This document shows positions 24,166-30,832 of a DNA stretch of 64,000 bases, piece by piece; positions within the stretch are counted from its first letter, which is position 1; each line of letters starts with the position of its first letter. The translations under genes were made by a program, and so were the position numbers. Below the pieces are notes generated by a model. That model was not told the DNA's origin. It worked only from the letters and a program-made list of their open reading frames with translations, and ran no database searches. This stretch comes from CAYTBN01 sp964436045 (GTDB lineage Bacteria > Myxococcota_A > UBA796 > UBA9615 > CAYRNR01), in NCBI GenBank assembly GCA_964436045.1, contig CAYTBN010000004.1:62001-126000 (forward strand). Direction: 5' to 3'.

Positions 24166-26637
24166 CTACGGGGCGGCGGCCGCGCGGGTCGCCTCGCGCT
24201 TGCGAGCGACCTCGATCGCACCGGCCATCCCCACCAGCGCATGTTGATTGTTGTCGATGCGGCAGTGGTTGTCGACGATGCCCATCCGCAGCGCGCCCAT
24301 CGCCCGGCTCGGATTGGCCATCCAGAACGTGTTGTCCGGCCGGAACATCTGCTCGGACATGTGGCGGGTGGCCGCCAGCACCGCGTCCTCGTAGAGCAGT
24401 GCGTCGACGCCCATCTCCCAGGCCGTGCGCACCACGGCCATCATCGCCTCGGTGCGGGAACCGGCGCGGGTGGTGCGAGGAACGTCATTGCCCCGCCGGT
24501 ACGAACCGACGTAGTCGGGGAAGGGAGCGACCAGGGGGCCGGTGAACTGCTCCGACGCGTGGTGGATGCCCATCTCCAGGGCCACCTCGGCGAACTTCTC
24601 GTCACCGGTCGCGTGGAACAGCTCGTACAGGGCCTGCATCACCCAGTGGTCCGGATTGGACCAGCGGTTCCTGCGGTAGAGGTCCATCTGCCGGTCGGCG
24701 ATGGCCTTGGCTCCGTCGAGCCAGCGCTCGTCGTCCGTGGCGACGTAGTGGCGGGTCAGCGCCAGCATGCACTCGCCCGGGTAGTACAGGGGCTCCTTCT
24801 CCACCTCTTCGGCGGCCATCGCCTGCCCGTAGGTGCGGAACACCGCGCCCTTGGCGTCGATCATGTCCAGCATGGTCAGCGCCAGGCCGTCCATCTTCGC
24901 CTGGTCGTCGTCGTGGTACAGGGCCGCGACGTGGTGGGGGTTGGAGATGTGCTCCCGCGGAGGCCGGGACAGGTACGTCATCAGGCTCAGCGCCGCCGAC
25001 CCGGACTGGCAGCGCTTGCCCTCCAGCAGACAGTAGCGGTCGCCCACCTCGTCGTCGGGTACCTTGTCGAGGGCGTCGTAGACCCAGCCCACGGAGCGGG
25101 CGCCAGCGTCGGCGTAGTCGTTCAGGTCGGACTTCAGGGCCGGCTCGTGGTACGCCAGCTCGTACATCTCGAACAGGCCATAGACCGAGCCTGCGTGGCG
25201 AACCACGTTGTAGTCGGTCGAGCCCTCGTCGGTGTTGGGGTAGTACTGGTAGTCGAACGAGCCGTCGGGCTTGACCGTGTTGAGCAGCCAGCGGCCGCCC
25301 AGCTTGACCATGGCCGTGATCTCTTCGGAGTCCTGCTCTCCGATCAGGACGTTCGCGCGGTAGACGTCCACCGCGCCCTTGCCCGGGATGGTCTCGCCGA
25401 AGCTGGTCGTCCGGAAGCGGCGCAGGTCGGTGTCGGGGTTGGACCAGGACTTGCCGGCCTTGCCCGCCCGCCTGCAGGCCTCGGAGAGCAGCCGGGTCAC
25501 CTTGTCGTCCCGCTTGACGACCCGCGGCGACAGGATGCCCTGGCTGTTGACCTCGTGGGGCAGCACCACACCCTCCCGGTCGTTGTTGCCCACGATCACG
25601 CCGTCGACGCCGGGCTCGAAGAAGTACCACAGGGTCCGCAACTCGCGGCCGGGGACCGGGAAGTCGGGGCCCGGGACGTCGATGACGAACCGGATGTCGG
25701 CGGCGGCGGCGGCCCACTCGTCCCGGTCGTGCGCGCTGGCCAGGGCCCGGGCGGTGGCCAGCGCCAGCCGCTTGCCGAAGGTCCCGGCGTCCGCCTCTCC
25801 CCGGAGCCGCCGCGTCTCGCCCGGGCGGAACAGGCACACGTAGATCTGGCGCCCGGGCACCGTGGTCAGCGCCGGGTCGCCCACCAGGGCGCTCAGGCTC
25901 GCCGGGACCTCATCCTCGGAGGGGAATTCGGTGGTCAGGGCCGCCCGCACCAGGGCCACGGCGGCCTGCTTGGCGGCCTGCGGGATCTCCGGCCCCTTCT
26001 CGGGGATATCCCAGGCCCAGAACAGGATGTCGTCGCTGATCGGGGGCTCGGAGCCGAACCGATCGTCCCAGGACTCGGAGCGGGCGAGCGCGCGGATGAT
26101 CGTCCCGTCCCCGCTCACCAACGCGCCCTGGCGCAGATCCCAACCGGTGCGGGAAGCGAACTCGCCATCCGCGTCCACGTACATCGGCGTGGCCAGCTGG
26201 CGCTTGCGAGCGAAGTCGCTCGCCTCGTCGTCGGAGGTGCCCTGGGGAAGGATCGCGACGACGGGGAACGCCAGCTCCTCGCCGCCCTTGATCAGGCGCC
26301 GCAGGTTCCGTGTCGCCGCCTTGGCCCTTCGATCCTTCAGATCGGTGTCCATGAAGAGGACCAGCGCCCTCCCCTGCACCAGGTCGGCCAGGAGCGCCTC
26401 GTCCCCTGTGGGCGATCGCAGCACCGCGGTCAGGTCGAGCTTGTCGCCCGCGGGCACCGGGGCCAGCTGGAACTCGACGGCCTTCGGGGCGCTGGTGACC
26501 AGCTCGAAACGCCTGACGTCGCCTTTGTTATCGTCCGCGGCCCGCCGGTCGCCACGGAAGGCGTAGTACACGAGCGTCGCGGCCAGCCCCACGGCCACCA
26601 GCACGGCGAAGATGGTCGGCAGATTGGTGCGCTTCAT
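24166..26637 (-). CDS. Membrane-anchored fusion: thioredoxin-like, AMMECR1-like and six-hairpin domains
   Basis: An 823-residue protein starting MKRTNLPTIFAVLVAVGLAATLVYYAF (one membrane anchor). Residues ~55-190 resemble an AhpC/TSA-type thioredoxin fold but have no CxxC (LVLFMDTDLKDRRAK at the active position). Residues ~215-420 resemble AMMECR1: IYVCLFRPGETRRLRGEADAG where the family has LRGCIG, then AADIRF, and GVIVGNNDREGVVLPHEV with LSEACRRAGKAGKSWSNP close to the family's LLPQVA / LC.KAGL segment. From ~430 on is an alpha/alpha-toroid (six-hairpin glycosidase-like) domain with repeated helix pairs and WMANPSRAMGALRMGIVDNHCRIDNN. The known YyaL/SSP411 proteins pair thioredoxin with a six-hairpin domain; an AMMECR1 domain between them is new to me. 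ATG 26637 is chosen for the anchor. Confidence 0.7.
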   Translation of the reverse strand: MKRTNLPTIFAVLVAVGLAATLVYYAFRGDRRAADDNKGDVRRFELVTSAPKAVEFQLAPVPAGDKLDLTAVLRSPTGDEALLADLVQGRALVLFMDTDLKDRRAKAATRNLRRLIKGGEELAFPVVAILPQGTSDDEASDFARKRQLATPMYVDADGEFASRTGWDLRQGALVSGDGTIIRALARSESWDDRFGSEPPISDDILFWAWDIPEKGPEIPQAAKQAAVALVRAALTTEFPSEDEVPASLSALVGDPALTTVPGRQIYVCLFRPGETRRLRGEADAGTFGKRLALATARALASAHDRDEWAAAAADIRFVIDVPGPDFPVPGRELRTLWYFFEPGVDGVIVGNNDREGVVLPHEVNSQGILSPRVVKRDDKVTRLLSEACRRAGKAGKSWSNPDTDLRRFRTTSFGETIPGKGAVDVYRANVLIGEQDSEEITAMVKLGGRWLLNTVKPDGSFDYQYYPNTDEGSTDYNVVRHAGSVYGLFEMYELAYHEPALKSDLNDYADAGARSVGWVYDALDKVPDDEVGDRYCLLEGKRCQSGSAALSLMTYLSRPPREHISNPHHVAALYHDDDQAKMDGLALTMLDMIDAKGAVFRTYGQAMAAEEVEKEPLYYPGECMLALTRHYVATDDERWLDGAKAIADRQMDLYRRNRWSNPDHWVMQALYELFHATGDEKFAEVALEMGIHHASEQFTGPLVAPFPDYVGSYRRGNDVPRTTRAGSRTEAMMAVVRTAWEMGVDALLYEDAVLAATRHMSEQMFRPDNTFWMANPSRAMGALRMGIVDNHCRIDNNQHALVGMAGAIEVARKREATRAAAAP

Positions 26638-26771
26638 CCGGTCAACCCCGTCCTTCGCGAGCGCGCGCGGTCCGCGCGCGCCCGTGATTTGGCATCGCAG
26701 CAAACCCGAACCGGACGGGAAACGCAAGCTTTGGCGGGTGGAAGCTGGCCTGGGAGCCGGGGGAGAAGGAG

Positions 26772-27479
26772 CTACTCGATGGTCACCGAGCCCACGTCGT
26801 CGAAGCTGATCTCGCCGCTGCCATCGCGAATGATGACGTCGCCGGTCACCTTGCTGATGTCGATGTCACCCGCCCCGTCGTCGATCTCGACGTCGCCGTC
26901 GATCCCGATGATCAGGATGTCGCCCGCCCCGTCGTCGACCAGCACGTTGCCGAGCACGCCGTCGATGGTCAGATCTCCGGTGCCGTCGACCAATTCCACG
27001 TCGCCGGTCACGTCGGTCACCGAGGCCTCACCCGGTCCCAGATCGAGGACCACCGGCCCGGCGCCGTCCACCGACAGGTCCCCGTCCTCGACGATCGCGT
27101 TCAGCGGCAGGTCCAGGGGCAAGCTGACGGTGGTGTCGGCGAAGTAGTTGTCGTAGTCCGGATCGAACCAGACGGTCAGCAGCGCGTCGCCGTCGGTGGT
27201 CTCCCGGAGCTCCAGGTGCACCCCGTGGACGGCGTCGTTGTCCTTGCCATCCGCGGTGCGAGTGGTCGACACGTCCACGGTCACGTCGATCGACGTGGCG
27301 TCCGGATCCCCGATCACGGTCAGGTCCCCGGCCTCCACGCTGGCGTCCAGCGACAGGAGCCCGTCGGCTGGCAACGAATCACCGAAACTCTCGATCACCC
27401 GCTTCTCGCCCGTACAGCCGACCGCCAGCAGTCCCGCCGCCGCCGCCAGGATGGCCAATCCTCTGCCCAACCTCGTCAT
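26772..27479 (-). CDS. DUF4097-type beta-helix lipoprotein
   Basis: A 235-residue lipoprotein: signal MTRLGRGLAILAAAAGLLAVGC (lipobox LAVGC) and GCAGGAGGAAAC immediately before the ATG, which fixes the start inside a longer frame. The mature protein repeats GDxxxDDGAGDI-like rungs about every 19 residues (LSVDGAG, ELVDGTGDL, LVDDGAGDI, EIDDGAGDI, IIRDGSGEI), the pattern of DUF4097/DUF2807 putative adhesins that form a right-handed beta helix. Probably exposed in the periplasm or on the surface. A GC-rich palindromic stretch lies between this gene and the upstream fusion gene, without a T run. Confidence 0.75.
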   Translation of the reverse strand: MTRLGRGLAILAAAAGLLAVGCTGEKRVIESFGDSLPADGLLSLDASVEAGDLTVIGDPDATSIDVTVDVSTTRTADGKDNDAVHGVHLELRETTDGDALLTVWFDPDYDNYFADTTVSLPLDLPLNAIVEDGDLSVDGAGPVVLDLGPGEASVTDVTGDVELVDGTGDLTIDGVLGNVLVDDGAGDILIIGIDGDVEIDDGAGDIDISKVTGDVIIRDGSGEISFDDVGSVTIE

Positions 27480-27633
27480 GTTTCCTCCTGCGCGCCGGGT
27501 CACCGCGGGTGGCCGGGCGCGCCATGTTGGCGTGAGTCTACCATTCCCCGTCCCCGCGCACGGATTCCCGCGCGCGGCGGCCGACGCGATCCAACTATCG
27601 CCACAAAATCCAGCGGTCGCCATTACCCGAGGA

Positions 27634-28332
27634 TTACCGGCGCTTCGCCGTCTCCCACAGCGGAGCCAGCAGGGCTCGCTGCTCGTGGGGCCCGCCGCGA
27701 ACCTCGATCCCGTACTCGGTCAGCCAGCGCACCAGCGCCTTCGCGCGCTTGTGGGGGCGGGTCGATCCCCCCACGGCCGAGTAGGCCAGTGCCAGGGTCA
27801 ACTCGTCGACCAGGGAATCTCCGCCGTCACCTTGATCATCCATCAACCCGGCGCCCACCAGTCGCGCGACGGCGTGGCGGGCCAGCCGTCCGTCACCGTC
27901 GGCGTGGACTGCGTCAGGCAGCGGCTCGAACAGCCGGTGTTCGTACGACTCGCAGTCGAGCCAGGTCAGCCCCTGGCGGTCGGCGTCGGCGCGCACGTGC
28001 AACCGGTCGTCGCTGACCACCACGGGCCGATCGCCGGCCCCTCGCCGCTCCAGCGCGATGGCGATAACGCGCTCGTCCGCCTTCTCCGGAGCCCGGCTGA
28101 AGGACTCCTCGGCGCCGCGGGGATCGGTCCTCGCCGGGTGTCCCACCGGGTCGGCACCGTCCCAGACCACGATCGCCCGCGAACCGCGCCGCTGGCAGTC
28201 CCGGGCGACCGCCTCGAACACCCGGTCCCGGACCGCCCTCAGCCCGCCGCGATCGCGGGCCATCGAGAACGCCAGCGAGCCGAGGGCCAGATTGTATCCG
28301 TCGATGACGTGAACCGGTCCCGTGTCGAACAT
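27634..28332 (-). CDS. YacP-like NYN-domain (PIN-fold) putative RNase
   Basis: A 232-residue protein beginning MFDTGPVHVIDGYNLALGSL; the DGYNL strand with the following Asp/Glu positions (AIVVWDGAD, PVVVSDDRLH) is the NYN domain of the YacP/Rae1 type, a PIN-like metal-dependent ribonuclease. Rae1 in Bacillus cuts mRNA on the ribosome. The C-terminal ~80 residues are helical and not conserved-looking. The start ATG 28332 follows no good ribosome site; the frame is open upstream to 28680, antisense to a lipoprotein gene, and is rejected. It is divergent from the poly-Asp lipoprotein (67-base gap). Confidence 0.75.
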   Translation of the reverse strand: MFDTGPVHVIDGYNLALGSLAFSMARDRGGLRAVRDRVFEAVARDCQRRGSRAIVVWDGADPVGHPARTDPRGAEESFSRAPEKADERVIAIALERRGAGDRPVVVSDDRLHVRADADRQGLTWLDCESYEHRLFEPLPDAVHADGDGRLARHAVARLVGAGLMDDQGDGGDSLVDELTLALAYSAVGGSTRPHKRAKALVRWLTEYGIEVRGGPHEQRALLAPLWETAKRR

Positions 28333-28399
28333 GGACGAGAAGATAGCATCGGCCGCAATTGAAGCTACAATGGTCCGATCCCACCCACCAAGGAGGTAG

Positions 28400-28954
28400 A
28401 TGATGAGGGAGTTATGTGTCTGGTTCCGAACCCTGCTGATCGCTGCGATGCTGGTGGCGTTCGGTGGCTGCCCGGCCGCCGACGACGACACCGCGGGGGA
28501 TGACGACGACTCCAGCGACGACGATGCGACCGACGACGACGATGCGACCGACGACGACGACGATGACGACGACTCCACCGACGATGACGATGACGCCACC
28601 GACGACGACGACGACTCCACCGGGGACGACGACACGACGAGCGCCACCCTGCTGGCCCCGGTGCAAACGGCCATCTTCACGCCGGTCTGCTCGGGTTGCC
28701 ACGGCGGCGCAGCGGGACTCGATCTGGGCGACGGTGAGACCTACGCCAACACCGTCGACGTGCCGGCCACAGAGCTGCCGACCATGTCCAGGGTGACCGC
28801 CTTCGATACCGCCGAGAGCTACCTCGCGCACAAGATCGAGGGAACCCAGGGAGGCGTCGGCGGGTCCGGCGGCCAGATGCCGCTCAACGGCTCGCTGTCG
28901 GGCACCGAGCGCCAGATGATCATGGATTGGATCAACGACGGCGCGCAGCAGTAA
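28400..28954 (+). CDS. Lipoprotein with long poly-Asp linker and single c-type heme motif
   Basis: A 184-residue precursor. The signal ends LVAFGGC; the lipidated Cys is followed by ~50 residues that are nearly all Asp with Ser, Ala and Thr (repeats of TDDDD and ADDDD). Then comes a compact domain with FTPVCSGCHGGAAGLDLGDG, a CxxCH heme site, and a distal Met in GQMPLNGSLS, the pattern of Planctomycete-type cytochrome c domains. It probably binds one heme c outside the inner membrane. AGGAGG at 28391-28396 is a strong ribosome site; ATG 28403 has better spacing than 28400. A TACAAT at 28366-28371 may be its -10. The Rieske gene starts 18 bases downstream. Confidence 0.78.
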   Translation: MMRELCVWFRTLLIAAMLVAFGGCPAADDDTAGDDDDSSDDDATDDDDATDDDDDDDDSTDDDDDATDDDDDSTGDDDTTSATLLAPVQTAIFTPVCSGCHGGAAGLDLGDGETYANTVDVPATELPTMSRVTAFDTAESYLAHKIEGTQGGVGGSGGQMPLNGSLSGTERQMIMDWINDGAQQ

Positions 28955-28972
28955 CCGCCGGGGGAGGACATC

Positions 28973-29437
28973 ATGGCGAGCGATCAACCCACGCGCAGGC
29001 GCGTGCTCGAGATCTGCGGTCACAGCGCGATCGCCGCGGCGGTCGTACCTGCCGTGGGCACCCTGCTCGGATGCCCGACCGATCCACCGGACGAGACCCC
29101 CGACGACGAGGGCTGGCTGGCCCTGGCCATCGACGACTATCCCGAGCTAGGCGACAGCGGCGGGATGGTGGTGGTGGAGGTGGTCGACCAGGGGCTGACC
29201 CTGGCGGTCGCCCGGGCGGACGACGACCAGTTCGTGGCCATCGACGCGATCTGCAGCCACGCCCAGTGCACGCTGGCGACCTTCGACGCCTCGGCGGAGC
29301 AGTTCGGCTGCCCCTGTCACGGCTCGACCTTCGCGGCGGATGGCGCGGTGGTCAACGGTCCCGCGGCCACCGACCTGGCGTCCTTCGAGACCGAGTGGGA
29401 TCCGGAGACGGAGACGGTCCGGGTGAAGGTGGACTGA
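28973..29437 (+). CDS. Tat-exported Rieske [2Fe-2S] protein
   Basis: A 154-residue Rieske protein. Twin-arginine signal TRRRVLEICGHSAIAAAVVPAVGTLLGC, ending in what is also a lipobox. The cluster ligands are C-x-H in AICSHAQCTLATF and C-x2-H in FGCPCHGSTFAADG, with the spacing of cytochrome bc-type and stand-alone Rieske proteins. It follows the cytochrome-like lipoprotein by 18 bases and probably exchanges electrons with it or with the respiratory chain. The C-terminus is a normal Rieske beta domain (ASFETEWDPETETVRVKVD). Folded in the cytoplasm with its cluster before export. Confidence 0.85.
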   Translation: MASDQPTRRRVLEICGHSAIAAAVVPAVGTLLGCPTDPPDETPDDEGWLALAIDDYPELGDSGGMVVVEVVDQGLTLAVARADDDQFVAIDAICSHAQCTLATFDASAEQFGCPCHGSTFAADGAVVNGPAATDLASFETEWDPETETVRVKVD

Positions 29438-29445
29438 GGACCCGC

Positions 29446-29859
29446 TCAGCCCAGGTTGATCCGCTTGCGGATCTCCAACAGGTCGCGGCGGATGGTCTCC
29501 AGAGTCTCTCGCTGCGCCTGGTCCCGGGACCGAAGCTCGGCGGTGTGGCTCGTCCGCATCTCGTCCAGCTCCCGATCGACAGCGGATGCGTCGCGGCGTC
29601 GCAGGAGCCGCCGACGCGCCCCGGCAATCGTGAACTTCTGGCGGTAGAGCAGGTCCTTGACCTCGACGATCCGCTCGATGTGCTCGCGGCGGTACAGGCG
29701 CTGCCCGCTGCGGGACTTCTCGGGCCGCAGGTGGCGGAACTCGGTCTCCCAGTACCGCAGGACGTGGGGCTCCAGCTGGGTGATGCGAGCCACCTCGCCG
29801 ATCTTGAAGTAGGTCTTGGCGGGGATCGCCGGGAGGGTCAGCGACTCGGGATCGGACAT
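29446..29859 (-). CDS. MerR-family transcriptional regulator
   Basis: A 137-residue MerR-type DNA-binding protein: helix-turn-helix KTYFKIGEVARITQLEPHVLRYWETEFRHLRPEKSRSGQRLYRREHIERI, then a coiled-coil dimerisation helix (KDLLYRQKFTIAGARRRL) and an Arg/Glu-rich C-terminal coil. No metal-binding Cys or effector domain is visible, so it belongs to the short MerR group that commonly sits behind ihfA in deltaproteobacteria. It starts 13 bases after the ihfA stop and is the last gene of the infC to merR block. Targets unknown. Confidence 0.86.
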   Translation of the reverse strand: MSDPESLTLPAIPAKTYFKIGEVARITQLEPHVLRYWETEFRHLRPEKSRSGQRLYRREHIERIVEVKDLLYRQKFTIAGARRRLLRRRDASAVDRELDEMRTSHTAELRSRDQAQRETLETIRRDLLEIRKRINLG

Positions 29860-29872
29860 GTCGACTCCCGGG

Positions 29873-30154
29873 TCACAGGTTGGCGTTGAGGGCGTCCTTG
29901 AGGACCTGGCTGGGCTTGAAGGTCAGCACCTTGCGCTCGCTGATCATGATCACGCGGCCGGTCTGGGGGTTGCGGCCGACCCGGGAGCGCTTGGGCCGCA
30001 CGACGAAGTTGCCGAAGCCGGAGATCTTGATCTTCTCTCCGTCTTCCAGCGTCTCCTTGATCGTTTCAAAAACGATCTCCACCAGCTCGGCGGCCTCCTT
30101 CTTCGAGAAGCCGACCCGCTCGTAGATGTTCTCGATGATGTCCGCTTTTGTCAT
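29873..30154 (-). CDS. ihfA: Integration host factor alpha subunit
   Basis: A 93-residue HU/IHF-family DNA-bending protein. MTKADIIENIYERVGFSKKEAAELVEIVFE and GEKIKISGFGNF are the family signature, and VRPKRSRVGRNPQTGRVIMIS is the beta-arm that enters the minor groove with the kink-forming Pro. The IHF-alpha assignment rests on sequence and on location downstream of pheT, as in proteobacteria. ATG 30154 is chosen; GTG 30160 is two codons earlier. A lipoprotein gene lies between pheT and ihfA. Confidence 0.88.
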   Translation of the reverse strand: MTKADIIENIYERVGFSKKEAAELVEIVFETIKETLEDGEKIKISGFGNFVVRPKRSRVGRNPQTGRVIMISERKVLTFKPSQVLKDALNANL

Positions 30155-30202
30155 GGTCACGTCCGTCCGTTTCCCCTCGACAGGGACGGCAGTCGATGCG
30201 CC

Positions 30203-30742
30203 TTACTCTTCCGACTCTTCCTCACTCCAGAGGTGGAAACACAGCTCGTCCGTTCGCGGTACCCCACCCAGCTCGCCGTTGCCCAGCCGGCCGTCCCAGA
30301 GCGTCTCCTCGAGCCCGTCCTGCTCCAACTCCGCCTCACCCTCGCCCACATCCCGGGGATCGAAGCTGACCGTCGCTCGCACGACCTCGGACAGCGACGT
30401 ACCCGTGGCCTCGAACGCGTCGCGATCGATCTGGATCGCAGCGTAACGCTCCTCACCCACGGCCGAAGCCTCCGGGTTGATGACCGCCTGGCCGATCACG
30501 GTCCCACCGCCACAGCAGGTCAGGTCGGTCCAGGCCTGGTTGGCGTCCTCCTCCGCAGAGTCGTCGTCGTCGCCGACCACCGCACCCTCTTCGAGCACCT
30601 CCACCGTCACGCAGTCGGTGGCCTCGTTCAGCTCGAGGTACACGGCCTCGTCCTCCTTGCAGGCAAGGGTCGTCGCCAGCGCGGCGATCAGCAGCACTGC
30701 GAGGGTCGGCGGGAGGTGGTGGATCAGTTGGTTCACGAACAT
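30203..30742 (-). CDS. Hypothetical lipoprotein inserted between pheT and ihfA
   Basis: A 179-residue precursor with signal PTLAVLLIAALATTLAC (lipobox TLAC) and a mature acidic protein containing GDDDDSAEEDA, four further cysteines including a CC pair (DLTCCGGG), and no recognised domain. The reading start is either ATG 30742 or GTG 30736. A promoter with TTGACA lies so close upstream that transcription would begin near 30738-30736, favouring a leaderless GTG. The gene breaks the usual pheT-ihfA adjacency and probably has its own expression. Confidence 0.7.
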   Translation of the reverse strand: MFVNQLIHHLPPTLAVLLIAALATTLACKEDEAVYLELNEATDCVTVEVLEEGAVVGDDDDSAEEDANQAWTDLTCCGGGTVIGQAVINPEASAVGEERYAAIQIDRDAFEATGTSLSEVVRATVSFDPRDVGEGEAELEQDGLEETLWDGRLGNGELGGVPRTDELCFHLWSEEESEE

Positions 30743-30744
30743 CT

Positions 30745-30774
30745 TGTTTAGGAAATCCGGGGGTTGGATGTCAA
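30745..30774 (-). promoter_or_regulatory. Possible sigma70-type promoter for the lipoprotein between pheT and ihfA
   Basis: On the minus strand TTGACA (30774-30769), an 18-base spacer and TAAACA (30750-30745). The -35 is perfect and the -10 is weak. The -10 ends three bases before ATG 30742, so the transcript would have no leader. Confidence 0.4.
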
Positions 30775-30832
30775 GAACATTTCGTTATCGTTAGGTTTTT
30801 TCGATCCGGAGCGCGGTCGCAAGCTGGGAAGA

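Noticed and set aside
26660..26685. GCGCGCGCGG / CCGCGCGCGC stretch as a terminator
   Set aside because: No T run, and alternating GC of this kind is common by chance here; terminators of this genome may lack T tracts, but I cannot tell.
22954..27147. 1397-codon plus-strand frame
   Set aside because: Crosses three minus-strand genes with clear active-site and signal motifs; typical open antisense frame of GC-rich DNA.
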